Shown here piece after piece: positions 25,979-33,864 of a stretch of 64,000 bases of DNA. Location: positions 341,785 to 405,784 of the forward strand of contig NZ_JBDPMD010000003.1 in the NCBI RefSeq assembly GCF_039871875.1, written 5' to 3'. The first letter of the stretch is position 1, and each line of letters starts with the position of its first letter. The DNA is from Sphaerisporangium sp039871875. GTDB lineage: Bacteria; Actinomycetota; Actinomycetes; Streptosporangiales; Streptosporangiaceae. The position numbers and the translations under genes were made by a program. The notes beneath the pieces are model-generated. The model did not search any database and was not told the origin of the DNA. It was given only the letters and a program-made list of their open reading frames with translations.

Positions 25979-26794
25979 TCAGGGCTTGCGCGCCAGCCCG
26001 CCCCAGCACGCCACCTCGGGCGGCTCGCCCCACGGGTTCGACTCAGGACGCCACGACGACACGGGCACGACTCCCGGCTCGAGCAGTTCCATGCCGTCGA
26101 AGAAGCCCTTGATGAGCTCGGGGCTGCGCGGCATGTAGGGAACCGCCCCGCCGCGGTTGTAGCCTCCCAGCGCCCGGACGTACGCCGGATCGGTGTCCGT
26201 GCCGTCATACAGTGCCAGGTGGCTTCCCGAGGGCAGCGCGGCGAGCAGGCGGTCGACGATCGAGCGCGCCTCATCGTAGTCGGAGACCAGCCCCATGATG
26301 CCCATCAGCATGAGCGCCGTCGGCCGCTCGAAGTCCAGCGTCTTCGCGGCCTCCTGGAGGATGTGCTCCGGGTCGCGCACGTCCGCCTCTAGGTAGTCCG
26401 TCGCCCCCTCGGGCGAGCTGGTCAGCAGCGCCGCGGCGTGCACCAGCACCAGCGGATCATTGTCCACGTACACGATCCGGGACTCCGGCGCGAGCCGCTG
26501 CGCCACCTCATGGGTGTTGTCGACCGTCGGCAATCCCGTGCCGATGTCAAGGAACTGCCGGATGCCGACCTCGGCGGCGAGATAGCGGACCACGCGCGTC
26601 AGCATGTACCGCGACTGGCGGGCGATGTCGACCATGCCGGGGAACACCTCAAGGACCTTGTCCCCAGCCATGCGGTCGACCGGATAATTGTCCTTCCCGC
26701 CCAGCAGATAATTCCACACCCGCGCCGAATGCGGCACGCTGGTGTTGATCGCCACTGGCTGCCGCTCCGCCTCGCTCCCACCATCGTCAACCAT
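25979..26794 (-). CDS. DUF574-family SAM-dependent methyltransferase
   Basis: About 271 residues of the DUF574 (PF04672) methyltransferase family that is greatly expanded in Streptomyces and relatives. Recognisable elements are the N-terminal PHSARVWNYLLGGKDNYPVD signature, the SAM-binding FLDIGTGLPT, the acidic strand YVDNDPLVL and DYLEADVRDP. The GGAGGT ribosome-binding site lies 6 nt before ATG 26794, so the longer frame from 26809 is not used. Substrates of this family are mostly unknown. It is the only intact gene in the segment between the two tRNA-Lys repeats. Confidence 0.85.
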   Translation of the reverse strand: MVDDGGSEAERQPVAINTSVPHSARVWNYLLGGKDNYPVDRMAGDKVLEVFPGMVDIARQSRYMLTRVVRYLAAEVGIRQFLDIGTGLPTVDNTHEVAQRLAPESRIVYVDNDPLVLVHAAALLTSSPEGATDYLEADVRDPEHILQEAAKTLDFERPTALMLMGIMGLVSDYDEARSIVDRLLAALPSGSHLALYDGTDTDPAYVRALGGYNRGGAVPYMPRSPELIKGFFDGMELLEPGVVPVSSWRPESNPWGEPPEVACWGGLARKP

Positions 26795-26949
26795 AGGTTG
26801 ACCTCCCACCTCGCGTCATCGGCGCAGGCAGGCCGCCCCTATCCAGGCGCGCCGCAAACCCAAGTAGATCATGTCCCAGAATCCCGGCACAACAGGCCTG
26901 TTGCCCATCATGCCCGCCCTTGCCATAGAGGACGACATGCGAGTTGATG

Positions 26950-27270
26950 TGCCTTTCGATGCTTGGATTGGGTGAGGCGGACTGGTCGGAGGCTCGCCGC
27001 CGGGCTACGGCCAGCAGAGGCCGGTCACTTTCGGCGAAGACGGCGAGAATCTGCTGGTAGGCGAGGTGCTCGGCAGCGCGGCGGGCGCCGGGCCGGGCTC
27101 GTCGGCGAGCGAGAGGAGGTCTTGCGGGCGATCCGCAGATGATCGATTGCCTCATCGAGTTCGCCGAGCCTGGCGGTGAGGTTGTCGATCTGGGCTCGTG
27201 TCTGTTGAGCTTCGCAGGTCAGGGCCGCCTCACGCGCATCGATTCTGTCCAGGAGGCCTGGTCGGGCCCC
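26950..27270 (-). pseudogene. Frameshifted remnant of a coiled-coil/winged-helix accessory protein
   Basis: Read on the minus strand, 27270-27120 encodes a coiled coil (RAQIDNLTARLGELDEAIDH with LRIARKT). The continuation typical of this actinomycete family (AEHLAYQQILAVFAESDRP) appears in a different frame at about 27090-26990. The shift near 27110 and absence of the C-terminal half mark it as decayed. Family recognition is from memory of similar Streptomyces hypothetical proteins and is tentative. Confidence 0.5.
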
Positions 27271-27418
27271 GTCCGGTCATGCCGGACGCCAGGATGGGGT
27301 GGAGGTGCCGGTCAGCCGCCGGGCCATCACGTCGGTCATTGCCCAATACACGTGCGACTCGGAGCCGGCGGGACGGTGCTCATCGTCGCGGACCGCCGCC
27401 GGCCCAGGCCCGGCACAG

Positions 27419-27562
27419 ACCGTACCGACCAGGGCCCGGGTCCTGGCCTACCTGCCCGACTGCGCCATCGCGCACTTCGCCTGCCACGGCGCCAGCGGCC
27501 CCACCGACCCCTCCCACAGCAAGCTCCTGCTCCAGGACCACCAACAAGACCCGTTAACCGAC
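27419..27562 (+). pseudogene. Fragment of a CHAT-domain (caspase-like) protease gene
   Basis: This stretch encodes ARVLAYLPDCAIAHFACHGA, followed by GPTDPSHSKLLLQDHQ and DPLT, which matches the catalytic-His strand (HFACHG) and following loop of CHAT proteases. It has no N-terminal TPR region, and the part containing the catalytic Cys is missing because the sequence runs into the tRNA-flanking repeat. Truncated remnant, not expected to function. Confidence 0.65.
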
Positions 27563-27641
27563 CGTGACCAATCAGGGAAGATCGTCGATCATGCATCGAC
27601 ACGTCACCGACACATGAGCACACGACGAGCCCACACAGACA

Positions 27642-27752
27642 CCAAAACACCACTGGGCATCCTCCATGTGGTGGAGAATGCCCAGGTCAACGGTGTACTG
27701 CTGGGTGCGCCGCCAGGGACTCGAACCCCGGACCCGCTGATTAAGAGTCAGC
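27642..27752 (-). repeat. tRNA-Lys 3' half with downstream hairpin, partner of 25510-25616
   Basis: Contains the terminator-like hairpin of the tRNA gene (stem CTGGGCAT / ATGCCCAG region, 27653-27684) and the 3' half of the intact tRNA-Lys. Differences from the left copy lie mainly in the hairpin, with near identity in the tRNA part. It would be the attB/attR side of the presumed integration. Confidence 0.75.
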
Positions 27753-27779
27753 TGCTCTGACCAACTGAGCTAGCGGCGC
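27706..27779 (-). tRNA. tRNA-Lys, anticodon CTT
   Basis: Full cloverleaf on the minus strand: acceptor GCGCCGC paired with GCGGCGC, D arm GCTC AGTTGGTCA GAGC, anticodon arm GCTGA CTCTTAA TCAGC with CTT at the centre, variable GGGTC, T arm CGGGG TTCGAGT CCCTG. Discriminator A; CCA is not genomically encoded. Confidence 0.97.
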
Positions 27780-27980
27780 TTGGCGGTATCAAGAATAGCG
27801 GTAGGTCGGGGGTGCGTGCGCCATGTGGGGGGTGTGGCGGGGAGTTGGGGGGTTTTGAGGCTTTTTTTCGGGGCTGGAGCTGGTGTGGGACGGGGGCGGC
27901 GACCGGCGGGACGTTTGGGGGGAGGGGCGCGGGTAGGTGGGGTGGTGCCCGACGACGACGATCGAAGGGAGAGATTACAC

Positions 27981-28349
27981 ATGGTTGACCGAGATCTCTG
28001 GACCTACAGTCCGACCGTTTCCGGGGGGCAGCAGACCCTGGACGTGGCGGGTTATCACGTCGAGGCCACGGACGGCAGGATCGGGTCGGTGGACGAGGCC
28101 ACCTACGAGGTGGGCGACAGCTACCTGGTCGTGGACACGGGGCCCTGGATCTTCGGGAAGAAGGTGCTGCTGCCGGCCAGTACGGTCACGCAGATCGATC
28201 CGCAGGAGCGGAAGATCTTCGTAAGCCGCACCAAACAGGAGATCAAGGACGCCCCTGAGTTCGATGAGGTCGGCTACAAGGAGCCGACGTATCGGGACAA
28301 GGTCGGCGACTACTACGGTCGCTTCCCCTACGGCCCCGGCACGATCTAA
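27981..28349 (+). CDS. PRC-barrel domain protein
   Basis: 122 residues. The N-terminal half (about 20-80) is a PRC-barrel: YHVEATDGRIGSVDEATYEVG followed by YLVVDTGPW and KKVLLPASTV, a beta-rich fold used in photosynthetic reaction centres, RimM and many actinobacterial stress proteins. The C-terminal tail is acidic and Tyr-rich (KVGDYYGRFPYG). GGGAGAG ribosome-binding site 9 nt before ATG 27981; the open frame upstream to 27780 runs into the tRNA and is not coding. Cytoplasmic; function unknown. Confidence 0.85.
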   Translation: MVDRDLWTYSPTVSGGQQTLDVAGYHVEATDGRIGSVDEATYEVGDSYLVVDTGPWIFGKKVLLPASTVTQIDPQERKIFVSRTKQEIKDAPEFDEVGYKEPTYRDKVGDYYGRFPYGPGTI

Positions 28350-28367
28350 CGGGACGCCCGCACCCAA

Positions 28368-28397
28368 GGAAGGCCGCGCCCTCGGGCGCGGCCTTCC
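28368..28397. terminator. Hairpin terminator after PRC-barrel gene
   Basis: Perfect 13-bp stem GGAAGGCCGCGCC / GGCGCGGCCTTCC with loop CTCG, starting 19 bp after the stop codon. Confidence 0.85.
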
Positions 28398-28812
28398 GCG
28401 TGCCGGTCCCCTGCCGGATGCGCGACGACGCACCCGCACCTTGGTCACGGTCGCCCGCCGGCAGCGTGGCGACGGCTTCCACCCCTACCGGCACCTGGGT
28501 CGAGCGCTCAGGACTGGACGTTGGGTGGTCTTCCACCATGGCCGGTTGACGTCCGTAACAGGGCGCCGGATTCGCCACACCACGTCCCACCGTGTCGGCG
28601 CCGGTGGAGAAGCGATGAAGGGGACGGCAGATAAGCACGGCGGACTCCCCGTGCCCGGTGGGACACCGTGCCCGTGGCCGGTTTGGGGGGCGTGCCCCGT
28701 GCCCGGTGGGACACCGTGCCCCGTGACCGGTAGAACACCGTCCCGTGACCGGTGGGGGGCGTGCCCGTAGCCGGTGGGGGTGCCGCTGGCCGGTGGGGGC
28801 GGTTGCGGTGGG
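28398..28812. repeat. Non-coding region with imperfect CCGGTGGG tandem repeats
   Basis: No gene seen in 28398-28812. From about 28650 to 28802 a short motif of the type GCCCGGTGGGACACCGTGCCC recurs at irregular spacing of roughly 17-28 bp (about seven copies of CCGGT with GGGACACCGT or GGGGGCG following), making alternating inverted CGGTG/CACCG elements. It lies between convergent genes and may act as a termination or structural element. Confidence 0.5.
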
Positions 28813-29430
28813 TCAGGGCCAGTGGGGGTCGGCGTCTTCTGCGGGGGGTTTGGGGCAGGCTATGCCTAGGCGGTCCAGGAGGGTCAGGAAGGTTGAGGCG
28901 TAGGGGGAGACGCTTACTACTACCGCTACGTGGTCCCAGTCGACTTGTTCTCTCAGGGCTCTCACCTGGGGGAGCATCGAGCCGTAGTCGCAGCTGTGCT
29001 CGCTCATGGGGAGGATCCAGGAGATCACCAGGTCGGTGGCGTTGAGGACGGGGACGGTCAGGGCGGCGGTGTTGATCATGTCGGAGCGGGCGATCATCTC
29101 GGCGGTGATCGGGCGCTCGTCGATGCGGAAGATCAGGTCGACGAGGCGTTCCTGCTCGTCGAAGGCCTTGACCAGCCAGTCCTCTGGTGGGGTGGCGGTG
29201 CGGAAGCCCACGTTGCGGAGGGTCTCCAGGGCGCGGGGGACGTCTTCCTCGACGAGGGCGAAATCGACGTCGTGCAGGGACGGGGCGGCGCCTCTGGCGT
29301 AGGCGGCGCAGCCGCCGGCCAGGGCGAAGCGGATGCCGGCGCCTTTCAGGGCCGAGCCGGCTCGTTTGAGCGTCTCGATGATGCCCTCGGTGACCTCGTG
29401 TGTATGGCTGGCCACTCCCTCACCCCCCAT
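28813..29430 (-). CDS. Nucleotidyltransferase-fold protein
   Basis: 205 residues. It has the minimal polymerase-beta-type nucleotidyltransferase core: GIRFALAGGCAAYARG, then SLHDVDFALVEED with the two metal-binding Asp, and RLVDLIFRI as the third acidic strand; the second half is helical (DLVISWILPM, VRALREQVDW). The architecture recalls AbiEii/MenT-type or generic kanamycin-nucleotidyltransferase-like proteins. No partner antitoxin gene is adjacent, so the substrate is unknown. Start ATG 29430, or GTG 29415. Confidence 0.7.
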   Translation of the reverse strand: MGGEGVASHTHEVTEGIIETLKRAGSALKGAGIRFALAGGCAAYARGAAPSLHDVDFALVEEDVPRALETLRNVGFRTATPPEDWLVKAFDEQERLVDLIFRIDERPITAEMIARSDMINTAALTVPVLNATDLVISWILPMSEHSCDYGSMLPQVRALREQVDWDHVAVVVSVSPYASTFLTLLDRLGIACPKPPAEDADPHWP

Positions 29431-29508
29431 GTTGGGACCAGTGAGTACCCGGCGGGATCTCTGCCAAACCTGGGCATGCCTGGGCTTACCCCGGGTAGAC
29501 GGGGCGTC

Positions 29509-30030
29509 ATGACCAACAATCTCACGGACGCATTACGCAGGGAGGAGCGCGCCTACGAGAACGGGGCCGAACGGCCGCTCGGGTCGTACCTCCGGGTTCT
29601 CGGGGCGTACGGCGGGGCGGTGGCGGGACTGGTCGTCCTCGGACGGCTGACGGGGAAACGGATCCCCCAGAAGATCAGCCTAATGGATCTCGTCCTCATG
29701 GGGCTGGCGACGCACCGGATCTCGCGCACGCTGACCAAGGACCCCGTGATGAGCCCGCTGCGTGCGCCGTTCACCCGGTACGAAGGGGTGAGCGGGCCCG
29801 CGGAGCTGCATGAGGAGGTGCGCGGGCACGGGCTGAAGCACGCGGTCGGCGAGCTGGTGACCTGCCCGTTCTGCGTGGCGCAGTGGGTGGCGACCGCGTA
29901 CACGGCCGGCATGGTCCTGGCGCCGGGGGTCACGCGGCTCACCGGGGTCACGATGACGGCGGTCGCGGTGTCCGACTGGCTGCAGCTCGCGTACGCGCGG
30001 CTGATGAAGGCGGCCGAGGGGGAATCGTGA
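29509..30030 (+). CDS. DUF1360 membrane protein
   Basis: 173 residues. Family marks are the hydrophobic DLVLMGLATHRISRTLTKDP segment and the Cys motif ELVTCPFCVAQWVATA, followed by further membrane segments. Homologues are often annotated as sporulation-related because of a Bacillus spore-coat association, but the function is not known. First gene of a three-gene run with GTGA/ATGA overlaps (29509-30808). Confidence 0.85.
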   Translation: MTNNLTDALRREERAYENGAERPLGSYLRVLGAYGGAVAGLVVLGRLTGKRIPQKISLMDLVLMGLATHRISRTLTKDPVMSPLRAPFTRYEGVSGPAELHEEVRGHGLKHAVGELVTCPFCVAQWVATAYTAGMVLAPGVTRLTGVTMTAVAVSDWLQLAYARLMKAAEGES

Positions 30031-30275
30031 CGCAACCCACGCTGAGGAGAGCACTGAGGGCCCTGCAGCGGAGCCGGCACGCCAAGTGGCTCGCCGCCGC
30101 GGTGGCGGGGCTGGTCGTCTGCACCCTCCTGATCGTTCCCGCCTCGGAGGCGGGGTCCGTGTGGCTGACGGTACTGCTGGGCCTGCTGGCTTACGCGGCG
30201 CTCGCGGGAAGCCTCGCCCTGGCCCGCCGGATGGTGCGCGCACGACGAAGGGAAAGGATCGGGACGTACCGATGA
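30027..30275 (+). CDS. Small two-helix membrane protein
   Basis: 82 residues from GTG 30027, which overlaps the preceding stop. Basic N-terminus (RRALRALQRSRHAKW), two membrane segments (about 22-40 and 45-64) and a strongly basic C-tail (RRMVRARRRERIG). No family recognised. Coupled to both neighbours, hence probably part of the same membrane unit. Confidence 0.8.
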   Translation: MTQPTLRRALRALQRSRHAKWLAAAVAGLVVCTLLIVPASEAGSVWLTVLLGLLAYAALAGSLALARRMVRARRRERIGTYR

Positions 30276-30808
30276 CGTTGAGCGACACGTCGGACCGGGA
30301 CAACCGGCCGGCGCCCGGGGAGACCGGACCGGCTCCCGGGGAGACGCAGAGGGAGCGGGTCAACCGCGAACTGAGCGAGCTGTTACAGGGCCTGCGGGTC
30401 GCGGCCACCGGTGTGCAGGTGTTGTTCGCGTTCCTGCTCACGTTGCCGTTCTCCGCGGGGTTCAGCAAGGTGGACCAGTTCGGGCACTGGCTGTTCTACA
30501 TCGCGATGCTGAGCGCGGCGGTGGCCTCGATCTGCCTGATCACTCCGGCGACGCAGCACAGGATCTTGTTCCGCAGCGCTCTGAAGGAGAAGATGCTCCG
30601 GCGCGCCAACGAGCTGAGCCTGTTCGGCGGCGCCGCGCTGGCGGTGTCCATGACCTGCTCCACGGCCCTGGTGGTGGAGTCGTTCCTCGGCATCTGGCCG
30701 GCGGCGTTGCTCGCGGGCGGCGTGGCGGGGCTGAGCGCGTGGTTCTGGTTCCTGCAGCCGATCCTGGACAAGCACCGCTCCGAGGAGGAGGCCGTCGCGG
30801 ACGGTTGA
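30272..30808 (+). CDS. DUF6328-type four-helix membrane protein
   Basis: 178 residues, ATGA overlap with the previous gene. The N-terminal 35 residues are soluble and Pro/Glu-rich; the conserved start RVNRELSELLQGLRVAATGV leads to four membrane helices (LLTLPFS, LFYIAMLSAAVA, AALAVSMTCSTALVV, LLAGGVAGLSAWFWF) with the loop ATQHRILFR. Function unknown. A TTA codon encodes the Leu in ELLQG. Confidence 0.8.
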   Translation: MTLSDTSDRDNRPAPGETGPAPGETQRERVNRELSELLQGLRVAATGVQVLFAFLLTLPFSAGFSKVDQFGHWLFYIAMLSAAVASICLITPATQHRILFRSALKEKMLRRANELSLFGGAALAVSMTCSTALVVESFLGIWPAALLAGGVAGLSAWFWFLQPILDKHRSEEEAVADG

Positions 30809-30831
30809 GCGCGGCCCCAGGCGTGACGACG

Positions 30832-30860
30832 GGCCCCCTTCCCACCTGCGGAAGGGGGCC
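30832..30860. terminator. Hairpin terminator
   Basis: 11-bp stem GGCCCCCTTCC / GGAAGGGGGCC with 7-nt loop, 23 bp after the DUF6328 gene. Confidence 0.85.
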
Positions 30861-30975
30861 TATCCGTATATGCCAGGCATTTGAGGATCACCATTGCTTT
30901 GCCGTAGGCGTAGCTGGAGGAAAAGTTGATCCGCCGAGATGTTAAAGGCTGATTTGTCAGGGCAGATGGCTTTCC

Positions 30976-31125
30976 ATGGGTACACTTCTTTGGATCATCG
31001 CCGTAGTGCTGGTCATCGCCGGGATCTACGTCATCCTGGCTCGTCGCGATCTCCTCTGGGGGATCGTCCTCATCGTCGTCGGGCTGCTCGTCGGGCCGGG
31101 TGGTGTGAGTATTTTCAACCCGTAA
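30976..31125 (+). CDS. 49-residue membrane protein ending GPGGVSIFNP
   Basis: Starts MGTLLWIIAVVLVIAGIYVI, continues ARRDLLWGIVLIVVGLLVGPGGVSIFNP. Two short membrane helices with a glycine hinge. Small proteins of this pattern (two helices, GPGG-x-S-x-F-N end) are common in actinomycetes and of unknown function. The ribosome-binding site is weak; the support is the membrane pattern and the family-like C-terminus. Confidence 0.6.
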   Translation: MGTLLWIIAVVLVIAGIYVILARRDLLWGIVLIVVGLLVGPGGVSIFNP

Positions 31126-31223
31126 CTCGAAAACCACGGCAGCACCGTCACGATAAACGAACATCAAATCCCGCGGAACCGGCGGATCAATGGTGATCCG
31201 CCGGCCGCCGGGCTGTCCGGGGC

Positions 31224-31952
31224 CTAGTCCGGGTCCTCGCCACCGAGGCAGTACACCGCGTACGCCCGGCCGAGGACCGGCAGGGCCACGTTGCGCACGC
31301 GGACCCCGCCGGGGGTGACACCCTTCTCCCCGCCGTGGTGCGCGTGCCCGTGGATGACCAGGTCGGCGCCCTCGGCGTCCACCGCCTCGGCGAGCAGGTA
31401 GCTGCCGAGGAACGGGTAGATCTCCAGCGGCTCCCCGATCAGGGTGTCCTTGACCGGTGAGTAGTGGCTGAGCACGACGCGGTGGTCGGCGTCCATGCCC
31501 TTGAGCGCCTTGCGCCACAGGTCCGCGATCTCGCGGGTGTGCCGCACGAACGCCTTCATCTCCGGCTCACCGAACTCGCTCGCGCACTTGCCGGCGAAGC
31601 CGCCGCCGAAGCCCTTGCCGCCCACCAGCCCGAGGCGGGCCTCGCCGAGCTGCATCGTCAGGCCGTCGTCCTGGAGCACCTGGATGCCGGCGTCGCGCAG
31701 GATCTCGACGATCTCGTCCTCGGCGTCCGACTGGTAGTCGTGGTTGCCGAGCACGGCCACCACCGGCACCGGCAGGTCCCGGAACTCCTCCGCCACGACA
31801 CGTCCCTCTTCGGGGGTGCCGTGGCGGGTCAGGTCACCGGCGAGCAGCAGGATGTCGGCGAGCTCGCCTACGCGGTCGAGTCTCGGGCGGTACCTTCCAC
31901 GAAGATCCTCCCCCAGGTGGACGTCCCCGACGGCGGCGACTCTGATCTTCAC
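31224..31952 (-). CDS. Calcineurin-like metallophosphoesterase
   Basis: 242 residues with all metal-binding motifs in order: GDVH (residues 9-12), AGDL, GNHD, LSHY and GHAH. The enzyme hydrolyses phosphomono- or diesters with two metal ions; the specific substrate is unknown. It overlaps the preceding BON-domain gene (ATGA at 31949-31952), so the two are coupled. Cytoplasmic, no signal peptide. Confidence 0.92.
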   Translation of the reverse strand: MKIRVAAVGDVHLGEDLRGRYRPRLDRVGELADILLLAGDLTRHGTPEEGRVVAEEFRDLPVPVVAVLGNHDYQSDAEDEIVEILRDAGIQVLQDDGLTMQLGEARLGLVGGKGFGGGFAGKCASEFGEPEMKAFVRHTREIADLWRKALKGMDADHRVVLSHYSPVKDTLIGEPLEIYPFLGSYLLAEAVDAEGADLVIHGHAHHGGEKGVTPGGVRVRNVALPVLGRAYAVYCLGGEDPD

Positions 31953-32227
31953 AGGGATTCCTCCTCACCGGGCTCGCGAACGTCCATCACGGTGACCTCG
32001 TTGTGGACCTTCAGGCCGGGGGCGGTCTCGCCGGCCACGGTGGCCACCAGCCGCCGGCGCTCCTCGCACTCCACGGCGCCGCGCAGGTACAACTGGTCGC
32101 CCCGGATGTCGACCCGTATCCCGAGCTCGTTGGTGCGGTCGTCCTCCGCGAGGGCCCTCTGCACGCGTGCGGCCACGTAGTGCGGGGCGTCGTGGTGCGT
32201 TTCGTCATGACGTACGGCGTCGGACAT
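31949..32227 (-). CDS. BON-domain protein
   Basis: 92 residues from ATG 32227, preceded by GGAGGGG at 7 nt. Single BON domain: VAARVQRALAEDDRTNELGIRV, the strand QLYLRGAVECEERRR, and LKVHNEVTVMD. BON domains bind phospholipids or act as stress-linked adaptors. No signal peptide, so cytoplasmic. First gene of the pair with the metallophosphoesterase. The 32228-32574 region ahead of it (347 bp, divergent to a glycosyltransferase) contains no gene and must hold both promoters; no clear hexamers seen. Confidence 0.85.
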   Translation of the reverse strand: MSDAVRHDETHHDAPHYVAARVQRALAEDDRTNELGIRVDIRGDQLYLRGAVECEERRRLVATVAGETAPGLKVHNEVTVMDVREPGEEESL

Positions 32228-32574
32228 CTTCTTCCCCTCCGATCGGGTAAGGTCCCGCCTGCCCGCCCGCGCGGGTGACGAAACCGGAGAGGTTTGGCTC
32301 GTCATTCTGAGGATAGAACGCACGTCTGACCAGATCCGTCGGCCCTACAGGCCCGCGTCAGGCGCACTCATGCCTCGCGGGCACCGGGACCCACCCGGCA
32401 CGGCCCCTTTTCCCGGCTCCGGCCGGACCTCGTGCACCCGGACCCTGTGCACGACCGTACCAATCGCTCAGGGCACACCGTGCTCCCCGTGCGCCCGTCG
32501 GCAGCGGTTCGTTCCCCCATCCGGTTCCATGCACCCCGAACCGGGAGGTCTCGGCATGGCACCAGGAGGAGCCG

Positions 32575-33864
32575 GTGAAGGTAGCGATGATTTCGGAGCA
32601 CGCGAGTCCCCTCGCCACACTCGGCGGAGTTGACGCGGGCGGGCAGAACGTGCACGTGGCTGAGCTGGCCAGGGGCCTTGGCGCCCTCGGCCACCACGTC
32701 ACCGTCTACACCCGGCGCGAGCGTGCCGGAGTGCCGGAGGAAGTGGCGTTCGCGCCGGGTGTGACAGTGGTGCACGTTCCCGCCGGGCCGCCGGTGCGGA
32801 TCCCCAAGGACGAGATCCTGCCGCTGATCCCCGAGTTCGGCCGGTGGATGCGTGACCACTGGAGGCTTCGCCCGCCGGACATCGCGCACAGTCACTTCTG
32901 GATGAGCGGCCTCGCCGCCCTCGCCGCCGCCGAGGACACCGGCGTCCCCGTCACGCACACGTTCCACGCGCTCGGCGTGGTGAAGCGCCGCCACCAGGGC
33001 ACGGAGGACACGAGCCCGGCCTGGCGCGTGGGCGCTGAGTGCGCCGTCGCCCGCGGCGCGGCCCGGGTCATCGCCACCTGCGGGGACGAGGTCACCGAGC
33101 TGATCCAGATGGACGTGCCGCGTCATTCCGTGCGTGTGGTGCCGTGCGGCGTGGACAGCGCGCGGTTCACCCCGGTCGGGCCGGCCACGCCACGCCAGGG
33201 GAGGCCGCGGCTGCTGTCCATCGGCCGCCTGGTGGCCCGCAAGGGCGTCGCCACCGCGATCGACGCGTTGCCGCTCATCCCGGACGCCGAGCTGATCGTC
33301 GCCGGCGGCCCGCCCTCGTACGCGCTGGACCGCGACCCCGAGGTGCGGCGGCTACGGCTGCTCGCCCGCGAGGCCGGGGTGGCCGACCGGGTGCGCTTCA
33401 CCGGGCAGATACACCACGACGACGTGCCGGTGCTCATGCGCTCGGCCGACCTGGCGTTGTGCCTGCCCTGGTACGAGCCGTTCGGCATGGTCGCGCTGGA
33501 GGCCATGGCCTGCGGCCTGCCGGTGGTCGCCACCGCGGTGGGCGGCCAGTGCGAGACCGTGATCGACGGGGTGACCGGCACGCTGGTCCCGCCGCGCGAC
33601 CCGCGGGCGGTGGCCGCGGCGGTCAACGATCTGCTGGACGACCAGGGGCGCCTCGCCGCGTACGGCATGGCCGCCGCCGAACGGGCCAGGGTGCGGTACA
33701 ACTGGTCGCGGATCACCGCCGAGACCTGCGCCGTCTACGAGGAAGTGCTGCGGGAACGGCGTGGCATGACGCTGCGCAGGGCGACCGAGACCCTGGACGA
33801 CCGGCGGCGGGGGGCGATGCGCCGGGTGAACGCCGGACGCCGTCCACGTGCCGTGAGGCGATGA
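32575..33864 (+). CDS. GT4-family glycosyltransferase (GT-B, MshA/sucrose-synthase-like)
   Basis: 429 residues. N-terminal Rossmann domain begins MKVAMISEHASPL with the GGVDAGGQNVHVAELA loop typical of MshA and sucrose-phosphate synthases; the C-terminal domain has LLSIGRLVARKG and the nucleotide-sugar motif CLPWYEPFGMVALEAMACG (E-x7-E). Transfers a sugar from an NDP-sugar with retention. AGGAGGA ribosome-binding site before GTG 32575. It overlaps the next gene, a GT9 enzyme, so both probably build one glycoconjugate. Confidence 0.9.
   Translation: MKVAMISEHASPLATLGGVDAGGQNVHVAELARGLGALGHHVTVYTRRERAGVPEEVAFAPGVTVVHVPAGPPVRIPKDEILPLIPEFGRWMRDHWRLRPPDIAHSHFWMSGLAALAAAEDTGVPVTHTFHALGVVKRRHQGTEDTSPAWRVGAECAVARGAARVIATCGDEVTELIQMDVPRHSVRVVPCGVDSARFTPVGPATPRQGRPRLLSIGRLVARKGVATAIDALPLIPDAELIVAGGPPSYALDRDPEVRRLRLLAREAGVADRVRFTGQIHHDDVPVLMRSADLALCLPWYEPFGMVALEAMACGLPVVATAVGGQCETVIDGVTGTLVPPRDPRAVAAAVNDLLDDQGRLAAYGMAAAERARVRYNWSRITAETCAVYEEVLRERRGMTLRRATETLDDRRRGAMRRVNAGRRPRAVRR

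Noticed and set aside
25617..27641. Insertion sequence between the tRNA repeats
   Set aside because: No transposase, no terminal inverted repeats; the flanking repeats are tRNA-derived, so integrase-type insertion fits better.
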